Shown piece by piece: positions 38,606 through 47,440 of a stretch of 64,000 nucleotides of DNA. Source of the stretch: RGIG8306 sp964566025 (GTDB lineage Bacteria; Bacillota; Clostridia; Lachnospirales; Lachnospiraceae); contig CAZMHF010000005.1 in the NCBI GenBank assembly GCA_964566025.1, forward strand, positions 1 to 64,000, read 5' to 3'. Position 1 is the stretch's first letter; each line of letters starts with the position of its first letter. The translations under genes and the position numbers were made by a program. Under the pieces are notes generated by a model. That model ran no database searches and had not been told where the DNA came from. It saw only the letters and a list, made by a program, of their open reading frames with translations.

Positions 38606-39063
38606 TTTAGTGGACAGTTAGTATTTAGTACGGCTTGATAAGCAAGGGCGTCTTTTTTTGCATCTGTTAAATCAAGGTCTGTATAGTTTCCGCATTCTAT
38701 TGCACTAGCTCCTGGTATATCGCCTTCAAATTCACAAATAAACATCATCATATCTTTTATGAGCGCAAGCACATCCTTTGCGCTTTTTTTGCCCGCCATA
38801 ATCAAATAAAACCCGGTTCTACATCCCATTGGCCCAAAATAAATAATTTCTTTGCCAACAATCGCATGATTTCTCAAATACGTCGCACCTAGATGTTCAA
38901 TCGTATGCATAGATGTTGTTGTCATCACTACATCGACATTAGGCCTTTTCATGCGAATATCAAAAGTTGTAATTGTCTCTTCTCCAACTTGATCAACTCT
39001 TGATACATAAATCCCTGGTAATAGGTTTAAATGATTGACAGTAAAGCTAGAAATTTGTTTCAT
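38593..39063 (-). CDS. luxS: S-ribosylhomocysteine lyase
   Basis: Cleaves S-ribosylhomocysteine to homocysteine and the AI-2 precursor DPD. 156 residues from the ATG at 39063, which has AAGGAG five bases upstream. The zinc ligands HTIEH (near 53-57) and the Cys later in the chain (near 124), plus the catalytic Cys in GPMGCRTGFY near 83, are all present. The partner nucleosidase gene (mtn/pfs) is not in the window. It follows the lipoprotein gene by nine bases. Confidence 0.96.
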   Translation of the reverse strand: MKQISSFTVNHLNLLPGIYVSRVDQVGEETITTFDIRMKRPNVDVVMTTTSMHTIEHLGATYLRNHAIVGKEIIYFGPMGCRTGFYLIMAGKKSAKDVLALIKDMMMFICEFEGDIPGASAIECGNYTDLDLTDAKKDALAYQAVLNTNCPLNYPL

Positions 39064-39072
39064 ATGCACTCC

Positions 39073-40041
39073 TTATTCACGTTTAAAGCAATACAATGTA
39101 TGCCCATTGATTTCTTGAATACTCACGTCGTATGTCACTGGTGTTGAAATTTTCGATAAATCAATCACTTCTTTGATGAAGCTTCCTGGGAAATAATCAA
39201 TATAAAACGTCGTTGTTTGATTGCTTGCATAGCGTTCAAAAACCTCTTCGAATTCAGCAATATTCATAGCGAAGCTTTTGTCGTAGTGGTATTTGAAATA
39301 TTCAATAGCCGTTGCAAGAGGCTTTGCTTTACTGTTCTTTGCTATATGCTGCTTTTCAAGTCCTTCTAAGACTAAAGCAAATTTATGATTCAAAAAGTAT
39401 TGATCTGATGCATTTAAATGCACAAATGAATTATCGATACCATCTGTACGGCTGGTATCATCCCATGTTATATCCACGTTGTACCAGGCATCTTCAATGT
39501 TGACCATATTCCATGCATGTGAAATCTCTTCTTCTCCTTGATTGGCGGTTCCGCCTATCGTAATGCAGTCAATTTCTAATAAATCCATACACAATTTAAA
39601 TGCCATGGCGTACCCCTGACACACTGCCTTTTTATTGACGAGTGCGCCGTATGCAGTATAAATTTCTTCACCTGCATTTTCATCATACTCTATATGAGTC
39701 ATAAGTTTTTGATATACATCTACTTCTTTTTCATAATTAGTTGTCATTTTTGAGGCATCCCAAATTATTTTTGTCGCCGCTGAATAAACCTTTGCCTCTT
39801 CCTTGGTTAATTCGCGCAAATCGTGTTTCTTATAAGCAACATAATACTTATAATTCACATCCGTTGGTTGCAAGTGGGTATCTCCATCTTGCAAAGTACT
39901 TTGTTTCGTATATACAGTTTCCTCTTTAACTGTTTCCTTGCGCTCCCCTTCATCACTCTTTTCCGATGAAAGCATTGCACAAGAAGTCAATACGAACAAG
40001 ATACTTACTATCATAAGATAGGACAACAGTCTTCTTGTCAT
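39073..40041 (-). CDS. Transglutaminase-like lipoprotein
   Basis: 322 residues. Lipoprotein signal with lipobox LTSC (Cys near 21) and a Glu/Lys-rich linker. The transglutaminase-like core has the catalytic triad Cys in KKAVCQGYA near 140, His in SHAWNMV near 170 and Asp in NVDITWDD near 185. Such secreted proteins are cysteine proteases or crosslinkers; the substrate is unknown. It lies between trpS and luxS on the minus strand. Confidence 0.85.
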   Translation of the reverse strand: MTRRLLSYLMIVSILFVLTSCAMLSSEKSDEGERKETVKEETVYTKQSTLQDGDTHLQPTDVNYKYYVAYKKHDLRELTKEEAKVYSAATKIIWDASKMTTNYEKEVDVYQKLMTHIEYDENAGEEIYTAYGALVNKKAVCQGYAMAFKLCMDLLEIDCITIGGTANQGEEEISHAWNMVNIEDAWYNVDITWDDTSRTDGIDNSFVHLNASDQYFLNHKFALVLEGLEKQHIAKNSKAKPLATAIEYFKYHYDKSFAMNIAEFEEVFERYASNQTTTFYIDYFPGSFIKEVIDLSKISTPVTYDVSIQEINGHTLYCFKRE

Positions 40042-40066
40042 TTAATTTTCCTTTGTTGGTTATACC

Positions 40067-40117
40067 TTTGTTTGTTTTGTTTGTTTTGTTTGTTTGTTTT
40101 GTTTGTTTTGTTTGTTT
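40067..40117. repeat. (TTTG/TTTTG)n low-complexity repeat
   Basis: 51 bases made only of TTTG and TTTTG units, in the order 4, 9, 9, 4, 9, 9, 4 with nonamer TTTGTTTTG. It reaches the trpS stop codon and fills most of the gap to the lipoprotein gene. The transcript would carry an unstructured CAAAA-type tract. Confidence 0.85.
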
Positions 40118-41120
40118 ATCTTATACGTTCAGGAAATCCAATTTTCTTTTGAACCTTCCGAAGCGTTTTATTAGCGAAATAATTTGCTTTTTCAGCATTC
40201 TCTTTAATAATCGAATCGACATAATCCTTGTTCTTCGCTAGATCATCATATACTTCTTGAATTGGACGTAAGCGATCAATTACTACCTCTCCAACGGCCA
40301 TCTTAAAGTCACCATATCCTCGACCATCAAATTCTTTTTCGATATCTTCTGGTGTTTTATCCGAGCATGCACTATAAATCTCAATTAGATTTTTAATGCC
40401 TGGCTGTTCATCTGTATAGCGAACAGTCGCTTCGTTATCTGTAACGGCTCTTTTGAATTTGCGCATAATATTGTCTGGACGATCCAATAAATATACACAA
40501 CTATTTTCATTTTCATCTGACTTGCTCATTTTCTTCAAAGGTTCTTGCAAGTTCATGATTTTTTTCGCTGTTTTTCCTAAATATACTTCTGGAATGGTAA
40601 ATACGTCACCATATATATTGTTAAAACGGATGGCTATATCGCGTGTTAATTCTAGATGCTGTTGTTGGTCAATACCAACTGGAACTAAGTCTGCTTGATA
40701 TAATAAAATATCGGATGCCATCAAAGTTGGATAGGTGAACAATCCTGCGTTAATATTGTCTGCATGCTTTGACGCCTTGTCTTTGAACTGTGTCATACGA
40801 CTTAACTCGCCCATATATGTATAGCAATTTAGAATCCACGCTAACTCTGCATGCGCTGATACGTGTGATTGATAATAAATGCAATTTTTCTTTGGATCTA
40901 ATCCTGATGCAATATACATCATCAATACATTTCGCGCTGCTTTTCGAAGCTTCGCTGGATCTTGACGAACCGTAATCGCATGCTCGTCTACTACGCAATA
41001 AAAGCAATTATACTCTTCTGATAATTGTACCCAATTATTTAAAGCTCCAAGATAATTTCCTAAGTGCAAAACTCCTGTTGCTTGCATTCCACTAAAAATC
41101 GTTTTCTTTCCATCGATCAT
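40116..41120 (-). CDS. trpS: Tryptophanyl-tRNA synthetase
   Basis: Charges tRNA-Trp. 334 residues, class I. HIGH-like motif TGVLHLGNYLG near 14-24 and KMSKS (PLKKMSKSDENENS) near 195. GIDQQQHLELTRDIA near 145 lines the active site. It follows the TatD-like gene by 22 bases with no T-box or separate terminator, which suggests read-through from the thiamine-transport operon. Confidence 0.96.
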   Translation of the reverse strand: MIDGKKTIFSGMQATGVLHLGNYLGALNNWVQLSEEYNCFYCVVDEHAITVRQDPAKLRKAARNVLMMYIASGLDPKKNCIYYQSHVSAHAELAWILNCYTYMGELSRMTQFKDKASKHADNINAGLFTYPTLMASDILLYQADLVPVGIDQQQHLELTRDIAIRFNNIYGDVFTIPEVYLGKTAKKIMNLQEPLKKMSKSDENENSCVYLLDRPDNIMRKFKRAVTDNEATVRYTDEQPGIKNLIEIYSACSDKTPEDIEKEFDGRGYGDFKMAVGEVVIDRLRPIQEVYDDLAKNKDYVDSIIKENAEKANYFANKTLRKVQKKIGFPERIR

Positions 41121-41142
41121 GTTTATACCTCCACAGATGTTC

Positions 41143-41913
41143 TTATTTTAAAGCATTTCTTGATAAAAAGCAATACGAAGCGAGGAATTCAAAATTCTCC
41201 TTCATCTGTTTTCCTACAATTGACAAAGAGACTTTTTGAGTATCACTAATATAGCGCATACTGTTTGTTAGAACTGTTGGCAATGATCTTTCATCCATTT
41301 CCTCTTCTGTCAAATTGCTTGCCCATCGAACTGCCTCCATCCCATCTGTTTCTACGAGCAGACGATTTAGTGGAACTCTTTTTACGATTTCTTGCACTGC
41401 CTCATTTTCATATACATCTGGACCTATTGTAAAAAAGCAACCTAACGCAATATATTCTTGCAAATATTCCATCGCCGAATACCAATGCACTAGCATAGGT
41501 GTTACTTGGTGGTCACTAGCAAATACGTTCAAGCTATCTAAGACTTCTTTTTCACATCCTTTTGTATGCAAAACAACTGGCATTTGAAGCTCCTTTGCCA
41601 ATGCCAGCTGTTTTTCAAACACATATTTTTGTTGCTCTAGTGGCACATGACACCAAATGCGATCCATTCCAATTTCACCTAACATACATCCTTTTTGAAT
41701 AAATGGTAGCATATCTTCTACTTTATATTGATTTGCATACCACGGATGTAAGCCATATGTAGGAAACAAATTGCGACTATTGGCACAAGCTTCTTCTACC
41801 ATTTTAGCATTTGAGGGATTTGTTCCACATAAAAATGTCTTGATTTTCTTTTTCTCGCGTACTTTTTGCTCCTTTTTAGAGCCAATATGTGCATGAGCAT
41901 CACAACAAACCAT
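41143..41913 (-). CDS. TatD-family metal-dependent hydrolase
   Basis: 256 residues from the ATG at 41913. Its frame overlaps the end of thiZ by 14 bases. TIM-barrel metal ligands are recognisable: CDAHAHIG at the start, GEIGMD near 80, PVVLHTKG near 115, LVHWYS near 140 and LVETDG near 190. TatD enzymes are usually 3'-5' nucleases, but the fold belongs to the amidohydrolase group. The operon position suggests a role in processing imported thiamine precursor, parallel to YlmB, but that is inference only. Confidence 0.8.
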   Translation of the reverse strand: MVCCDAHAHIGSKKEQKVREKKKIKTFLCGTNPSNAKMVEEACANSRNLFPTYGLHPWYANQYKVEDMLPFIQKGCMLGEIGMDRIWCHVPLEQQKYVFEKQLALAKELQMPVVLHTKGCEKEVLDSLNVFASDHQVTPMLVHWYSAMEYLQEYIALGCFFTIGPDVYENEAVQEIVKRVPLNRLLVETDGMEAVRWASNLTEEEMDERSLPTVLTNSMRYISDTQKVSLSIVGKQMKENFEFLASYCFLSRNALK

Positions 41914-42664
41914 ACTTCTCATCCCCCTTTATTTCATGATAAATTGCCCCGCGAAGCGTTGCACATTTTTCATACAACCACTCTCTGCTTCGTTCGTTTG
42001 AGGGTGTTTCGATTATAAATTCCTTTGTCACCGAAGCGGGCGTTCCGTTTAATATAATAATGCGATCTGATAAGTAAATCGCCTCATCAATATCATGCGT
42101 AACAAGCACCGTTGTTTTGGCTAATTGTTCACGCATAGAAATAAGCCACTCCTGCATATCACCTCTTGTGATAACATCTAGTGCACCAAAAGGCTCATCT
42201 AGCAGCATAATTTCTCCCTTGCACAACGTAGTTCGCAAAAAAGCAGCTCGCTGTCTCATTCCACCGGATAATTCCTGTGGGTAGGCATTTTCATAGCCAG
42301 CAAGACCAAATAGCGAAAATAGTGAGCGTGCCTTTTCTTCTATTTCTTTTTTTCTTTGATGAATGCTCCCATACAACGTTACATTGTCTAAAACCGTTTT
42401 CCACGGAAACAATAAATCATCTTGAGGCATATAGGCAAAGTGTTCCGTCACTTGATTGATTTTATGACCATCTACAAAAATGTCACCACGCTCAGCTTGT
42501 AGTGTCCCAGATAGTATATTTAATATCGTTGATTTCCCAACACCTGATGGCCCTAATATCGTGACAAATTCTCCAGAGCTAACCGACATAGTTAGCTCCT
42601 TCAAAATTGTTTTTCCATCGAAATCAAAGCTCATTCCTACAATTGAAAGCTTTGGATTATTCAT
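41900..42664 (-). CDS. thiZ: Thiamine-precursor ABC transporter ATPase
   Basis: 254 residues. Walker A GPSGVGKST near 38, signature LSGGMRQRAAF near 132, Walker B IMLLDEPFGALD near 153 and the switch His in THDIDEA. Family relatives serve nitrate, sulfonate or pyrimidine uptake. Assignment to thiamine precursors rests on the TPP riboswitch that heads the operon and on the NMT1/THI5-type binding protein next door. Confidence 0.88.
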   Translation of the reverse strand: MNNPKLSIVGMSFDFDGKTILKELTMSVSSGEFVTILGPSGVGKSTILNILSGTLQAERGDIFVDGHKINQVTEHFAYMPQDDLLFPWKTVLDNVTLYGSIHQRKKEIEEKARSLFSLFGLAGYENAYPQELSGGMRQRAAFLRTTLCKGEIMLLDEPFGALDVITRGDMQEWLISMREQLAKTTVLVTHDIDEAIYLSDRIIILNGTPASVTKEFIIETPSNERSREWLYEKCATLRGAIYHEIKGDEKYGLL

Positions 42665-42686
42665 GCTTCACCTCATTTTCGCATTA

Positions 42687-43676
42687 TTACTTTATAAATT
42701 CATTTGTATAACAATCCTTCGCAGGAATTGCCTTATCAATCATCTTATATTCTACCATGAATTCGGTATAATTATCCCATACCTTTTTTTGCATCACGCC
42801 CCATGTATCGGTGCCTTCACTGTATTTATCAGCAAGATATTTTTGCGAAATCGTCAACATTTCTAATTCATAATCTGGCGCATATTCTTTTAAAATTTTT
42901 GCCGAAGCTTCTGGTTTTTCAATCGCATACTCATAGCCCTTTTTCGTAGCATCCATGAATTTTTGCACAATTTCTGGTTTTTCTTGAATCATTGTTTCGT
43001 TTGTAATAATGACTGGTGTATAGTAGTCAAGGCGTTCATCTAATGTGCGAAGTTCCATATAATTTAGTGGAAAATCATTAATTTTAGCTGTTACATTGTC
43101 CCACGCCTCATAAAACCACATAATATCTACTCGATCCTTTAGTGCTTCAAAACCAGAGCCATCCGAAACAACTATGTCTAATGTTGAAAAATCAACTCCA
43201 GCCCCTTTCATAACCGCTTCTAATACGGCTGCCTCACCTGGTCCACCCCATCCCGCATAGGTTTTTCCTTCAAAATCCTTTACTGATGTAATGTTCTTTC
43301 CCTCATAGGTTGCAAAACCTGATGTATTATGTTGAATAATCGCTGCAATAGCTTTGATTGGTAATGGATCTGCTGATGCGAGCGCCATGGTTACATCCTC
43401 TTGATAGCTAATGCCAAATTGTCCTTTTCCTACGGCAACTAATGAAGCCGTTGCACCTTGTGTTGGCTCAATAATTTCAACATCAAGTCCTAATTCTTTA
43501 TAATAACCTTGATTCAAGGCTACATACATTCCTGTATGATTGGTATTCGCTACATAATCAAGGATAACCGTTACTTTTTCTAATTCCTTGTTTTTTTCTG
43601 ATGCATTTTCTTTTTTACATCCTGTCATCCCTAGTAATACGCATACACACATTACAATTAACATCTTCTTTTTCAT
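42687..43676 (-). CDS. thiY: Thiamine-precursor binding lipoprotein (NMT1/THI5-like)
   Basis: 329 residues. Lipobox GMTGC (Cys near 20). The NMT1/THI5-like domain shows VILDYVANTNHTGMYVALNQGYY near 40, the anion-binding GWGGPGEAA near 140 and DIMWFYEAWDN near 185. Known ThiY proteins bind formylaminopyrimidine or HMP outside the membrane. It lies between permease and ATPase genes in the usual order. Confidence 0.88.
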   Translation of the reverse strand: MKKKMLIVMCVCVLLGMTGCKKENASEKNKELEKVTVILDYVANTNHTGMYVALNQGYYKELGLDVEIIEPTQGATASLVAVGKGQFGISYQEDVTMALASADPLPIKAIAAIIQHNTSGFATYEGKNITSVKDFEGKTYAGWGGPGEAAVLEAVMKGAGVDFSTLDIVVSDGSGFEALKDRVDIMWFYEAWDNVTAKINDFPLNYMELRTLDERLDYYTPVIITNETMIQEKPEIVQKFMDATKKGYEYAIEKPEASAKILKEYAPDYELEMLTISQKYLADKYSEGTDTWGVMQKKVWDNYTEFMVEYKMIDKAIPAKDCYTNEFIK

Positions 43677-43696
43677 TTTGATTCTCCTCTTTAATC

Positions 43697-44476
43697 TTAT
43701 TTGCCAATCGCTACGCTTTTTCTTTTGCGCGCATATGGCATAGTAATATATTGCAACAAACGGACAAATCCGTTCATTAACAAACTTAGTAAAATGATAA
43801 TAACGACACAGGCAAATAGCTTATCCAACATATACGCATTTTTCACGCGAATCATATAATAGCCTAGTCCATTTTTCGCTGAAATCCATTCTCCTACAAC
43901 GGCACCACTAATACTATACGTAGCAGCTACCTTTAATCCAGACAAAAAAGTAGGGAGGGATGCTGGAAACTTAACGAGCCAATATTGGCGCAATTTACCC
44001 GCACCAAAGGATTTGACCAAATTAATATACTGTTCATTGACATTGGCCATTCCATCAGCAAAGCTAATGACAATAGGGAAAAAGCACATAGACACAACCG
44101 TTAGAATTTTAGGTGCCAAGCCAAATCCCAAATAAATAATGAAAAGGGGCGCTAACACAATCACAGGCACCGTTTGCGTTACGACCAAAATCGGATAAAT
44201 ACAGCGTTTGAAAGATGGGAACGCATCCATTAGCACGCCTAAAAAAACCGCCAATACAATCGCAATATTTATGCCAAGTAGTGCCTCTATCATTGTTATA
44301 CGCATATGCGATAACAACGCCGATTCAATCAATTCCTTTTTTAATGCCATAAGAATTTGACTTGGTGACGGAAGAATGTACATAGGAATCTCCCTAATGC
44401 GCACAACCATTTCCCATATCAAGAAAATGCAAATCGCTGTTATGATTGGCAATAGGACATTTATTTTTTTTCTCAT
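43697..44476 (-). CDS. thiX: Thiamine-precursor ABC transporter permease
   Basis: 259 residues with six predicted membrane segments. A BPD_transp_1-type loop NLVKSFGAGKLRQYWLVKFP near 155 couples to ThiZ. The first gene of the TPP-controlled operon, about 27 bases after its terminator-type expression platform. Confidence 0.88.
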   Translation of the reverse strand: MRKKINVLLPIITAICIFLIWEMVVRIREIPMYILPSPSQILMALKKELIESALLSHMRITMIEALLGINIAIVLAVFLGVLMDAFPSFKRCIYPILVVTQTVPVIVLAPLFIIYLGFGLAPKILTVVSMCFFPIVISFADGMANVNEQYINLVKSFGAGKLRQYWLVKFPASLPTFLSGLKVAATYSISGAVVGEWISAKNGLGYYMIRVKNAYMLDKLFACVVIIILLSLLMNGFVRLLQYITMPYARKRKSVAIGK

Positions 44477-44493
44477 TATGCTAAAATCCTTTC

Positions 44494-44532
44494 ATAAAAA
44501 TAGGACTACATCATATTTGTTTGATGTAATCC
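44494..44532 (-). terminator. Expression-platform terminator of the TPP riboswitch
   Basis: GGATTACATCA pairs with TGATGTAGTCC (one G-T wobble) around an eight-base loop, then TATTTTT on the minus strand. It lies between the aptamer and thiX, so TPP binding most likely ends transcription here. Confidence 0.75.
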
Positions 44533-44552
44533 TCTACCTCTTCTCTCAAATA

Positions 44553-44637
44553 TGATTCCTACGGCGGCATTACCCGCATCAGGTCAATGGGTCGAAGCTA
44601 TATACTTCCTCTCAGGCCGTCACTACGACCTCCCCGT
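44553..44637 (-). ncRNA. TPP riboswitch (THI element)
   Basis: On the minus strand the aptamer has the conserved blocks in order: ACGGGGAGG, GGCCTGAGAGG, CGACCCATTGACCTGATG, CGGGTAATGCCG and CCGTAGGAAT. These match the TPP aptamer core (CTGAGA, ACCTGAT, TAATGC, GTAGGRA). It has an upstream promoter and a downstream terminator and leads into thiX. Thiamine pyrophosphate should switch the operon off. Confidence 0.95.
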
Positions 44638-44662
44638 TTTAAATTGTCTTCTAACGCCTTGT

Positions 44663-44691
44663 AGTATAGCAAAGGTCGTTGCCCTTGTAAA
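44663..44691 (-). promoter_or_regulatory. Promoter of the TPP-riboswitch operon
   Basis: Minus strand: TTTACA (44686-44691), 17-base spacer, TATACT (44663-44668), right after the ABC permease stop codon. Confidence 0.7.
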
Positions 44692-44698
44692 GTACTTT

Positions 44699-45583
44699 TT
44701 AACGTTTTATCTTTTTTGCAAGTGGATCAATATTTTTTGTTGCCAAATAAAGATACAAGGCTGTAAATAAAATTTGCATCCCAATACTAATCACAATCCA
44801 ATAATCAAACACAAAATTGTTTTCAATTGCCACATATTGATTCACGAAATTGTACATCGCATATGGGTCACCGATTTGTTGTTGGATATACACATAAAAT
44901 GTCACTAACGGATTTAGGAGTAGTAAATACACAACGCTTTTTGAAGCTAGAAACGAATAAATAATATCGTGCTTTTCCATTAATCGATCTAGTGCAAAAA
45001 TCGCTACATTGCAAAGAAGTGTACCTATCGTTAAGAAAAATACCGATACATAGGAATAGACCATAGCAACCAAAGAACGCTTCGTAATGGTTGAATAATA
45101 CACACCGATACTTCCGATATATAGTGCGATAACCATCAATAACAGCAATATCACAACTAAATCTGTTAAATTGATTCCACCATAAATAAAAAACAAGGAC
45201 AATACAGGCAACGTTGATAAGATTAAGGTGTACATTTTCATAATGGCAGCTTGCAATTTCCCTATAATAATATCCGCAGGGCGAATTCCTGTTACTAAAA
45301 GAAGATCAAATGTTTTTTGCTCCATCTCGCCTGCTACAGCACCGGCTGTTTGTGCCGGCACAATAAATACAACGATAATACATTCGGCAAATACAATCAT
45401 AAAGTTTTGATTCAGCAATGTCGCGTAATTAAGCTCTAATAGGTTATTCACATTATCAACAATAAGAAGTAGCGTAATGCTGCCTACCACTGCCAATATA
45501 ATATTTGTAATGATAATCGTTAGAATATATTGATTCGATCGAAACATAACGGCTTTTTCTTTTTCAAAAATAGGGTTTTTCAT
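44699..45583 (-). CDS. ABC-2 type exporter permease
   Basis: 294 residues with six predicted membrane segments. MEQKTFDLLLVTGIRPADIIIGKL near 87-110 is the typical ABC-2 cytoplasmic coupling helix. It overlaps the ATPase gene by four bases. The operon order (response regulator, kinase, unknown membrane protein, ATPase, permease) resembles lantibiotic or bacitracin stress exporters; the cargo is unknown. Confidence 0.87.
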   Translation of the reverse strand: MKNPIFEKEKAVMFRSNQYILTIIITNIILAVVGSITLLLIVDNVNNLLELNYATLLNQNFMIVFAECIIVVFIVPAQTAGAVAGEMEQKTFDLLLVTGIRPADIIIGKLQAAIMKMYTLILSTLPVLSLFFIYGGINLTDLVVILLLLMVIALYIGSIGVYYSTITKRSLVAMVYSYVSVFFLTIGTLLCNVAIFALDRLMEKHDIIYSFLASKSVVYLLLLNPLVTFYVYIQQQIGDPYAMYNFVNQYVAIENNFVFDYWIVISIGMQILFTALYLYLATKNIDPLAKKIKR

Positions 45584-46560
45584 TGAAGGCCTCCTTTGTC
45601 TTTGAAATTTTTAAAGCCCATATATAAATCGGCAATACTACTTTTTTCAATACTAAATGAAGATACAGAAATATTGTGCAACACTAATTGTTGTAGCAAC
45701 CATACCTCTACATTGCGGGCTAGAATGGTTTTTGTTCCATCCTTCAAAATAATATCTTCATGATTGTCATATTCGCATACAATCGTCTTTTCCTGAATGG
45801 TTATGCTTTTGATAAACGCAAGCTTTCTGAAGAATTCAAGTGCTTCATTTAATCGTTCTTCAACGGTTACGCGCAAAAACACCTTCGCTTTCAAGTCGTG
45901 AAAGACACCTTTTAGATTTCCGCTTGTCTCGATGCTACCTTGACTAATCAGCAAATAGGAATCGCATATGTCCATTAGTTGTTCATTGGCATGTGAACTT
46001 AATAAAATGATTTTTCCTTCTTTTTTTGCTTCCATTAGCTGTTTTCTATATAGCTTCTTTGCAATCGGATCAATACTATCACTTGGTGTATCTAAGAGAA
46101 ATAAATTAGGTGAATGCAAAAACACATGTGCAAAAGCAACCTGCTGTCTTGCTCCTCTTGATAATTTACTAATATGTATATCTCTCCAGCTTTGTAGTTC
46201 AAACCGCTCAATAATTTCTTCGATTTTTGCTCTAGCAGTTAGTCCGCGCATTCCATGTGCCAATGCAAATAAATTAAGGTATTCATACACTTTTAAGTTT
46301 TCGTATAATCCAAATGCATCTGGTAAGTAGCCAATTTGTTTTTTTGCTTCTAATGGCTCTTGGTATGTATCGTACCCAAACACTTTGATATGGCCACCCT
46401 CAATGACTTGCAAACCAGCAATACAACGCATAAGCAGGCTTTTCCCTGCTCCATTCTCACCAATTAAGCCTAAGGCACTCCCCTTTCTTACTTGAAAGGA
46501 AATATTCTTTAACAATTCTTTTTGGTCAATATAGCAACTCACATTTCTAACATCAAGCAT
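45580..46560 (-). CDS. ABC exporter ATPase with altered Walker B
   Basis: 326 residues. Walker A GENGAGKS near 37 is normal. The signature reads LSRGARQQ rather than LSGGQ. Walker B reads LFLLDTPSDSID, so the catalytic Glu after the Asp is Thr. The switch His is kept in LSSHANEQ. A C-terminal extension of about 100 residues follows the ABC core. With the permease it should form an exporter, but hydrolysis may be slow or regulatory only. It is cotranscribed with the kinase and regulator. Confidence 0.87.
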   Translation of the reverse strand: MLDVRNVSCYIDQKELLKNISFQVRKGSALGLIGENGAGKSLLMRCIAGLQVIEGGHIKVFGYDTYQEPLEAKKQIGYLPDAFGLYENLKVYEYLNLFALAHGMRGLTARAKIEEIIERFELQSWRDIHISKLSRGARQQVAFAHVFLHSPNLFLLDTPSDSIDPIAKKLYRKQLMEAKKEGKIILLSSHANEQLMDICDSYLLISQGSIETSGNLKGVFHDLKAKVFLRVTVEERLNEALEFFRKLAFIKSITIQEKTIVCEYDNHEDIILKDGTKTILARNVEVWLLQQLVLHNISVSSFSIEKSSIADLYMGFKNFKDKGGLQ

Positions 46561-46587
46561 AGTTTTTTACCTTTTCATCTATCTTGC

Positions 46588-47433
46588 TTACTCATATAGT
46601 ATCATCAATGTAATTCCAAAGTCCTCATAGTCCGTTTCTAGTTGCCATTGATTATCATACTCTTCGATAATAACGAGCATAGATATCGCACAATCTGGGT
46701 ACGGTACAATTTCGCTCTCCAAACAATACTCAACGGCTGATATTAGGCGTTTTCCTAAACGCTCATCTTTTATATTGGCAGTAATTTTTCTCGAGAATTC
46801 TTCTTTTGTTTCTTCTTCCTTCACAAATCGGGTTAAATCGTATTTCGCGTGTTTCTTGTAATCACTCACAAGCAATTGCTTGATTGGCTCTGTAAATGTT
46901 GTTGTATACAATGCAAAATAGCGAGGTAAAAATGAAGCGGCACTACCTACTTTAATTTTATGCATTTTCCCTTCATCAATGACTGCAATTTCTGCTGAAA
47001 TATCTTTATAGATTTTATTATGGTCTTTGGCGCTATTGACAGTTGGTAAAATGTCAATCGTATATTTCGGATTAATGAACAAATCAAAATCACGATTGCT
47101 CGGCGAAGTAATACTTAAATAAATCTTTTCGCTTTGTATCGGTGTTTCTTTATTACGCAAATCATTTTGGAAAACGCGTACATGCTGATAAAATGGTTTT
47201 TCAATTCTTGTTTGAAGACTAAAAATAAAAATCACTACTGCGCACAAAGCGGATAGTGTAATAATCGAACCACGTAAATAATGTCTTTTGTTAACAGCTT
47301 TTAAAAGAAGGAAAATACTCGGAATCAATATAACAGAATACACCAATAATATAATAATAAATACCTTTGCATTTGGTATGCTTTTGTCCATATTAATTTG
47401 CCGATCAATTGCTAGTTTCAATAACTCTGTCAT
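46588..47433 (-). CDS. Unknown two-pass membrane protein in the ABC/two-component operon
   Basis: 281 residues. Hydrophobic segments lie at about 24-45 and 55-73, followed by a soluble region of about 200 residues rich in charged residues. There is no lipobox, catalytic motif or known domain that I recognise. It lies between the histidine kinase and the ABC ATPase, seven bases after the kinase stop codon. The position suggests an accessory sensor or a third exporter component. GAGG precedes the ATG. Confidence 0.75.
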   Translation of the reverse strand: MTELLKLAIDRQINMDKSIPNAKVFIIILLVYSVILIPSIFLLLKAVNKRHYLRGSIITLSALCAVVIFIFSLQTRIEKPFYQHVRVFQNDLRNKETPIQSEKIYLSITSPSNRDFDLFINPKYTIDILPTVNSAKDHNKIYKDISAEIAVIDEGKMHKIKVGSAASFLPRYFALYTTTFTEPIKQLLVSDYKKHAKYDLTRFVKEEETKEEFSRKITANIKDERLGKRLISAVEYCLESEIVPYPDCAISMLVIIEEYDNQWQLETDYEDFGITLMILYE

Positions 47434-47440
47434 AATCGCC

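Noticed and set aside
40116..41160. T-box leader for trpS
   Set aside because: Only 22 bases lie upstream, far too few, and no TGGGT-type box is seen. lysS and pheA also lack a T-box.
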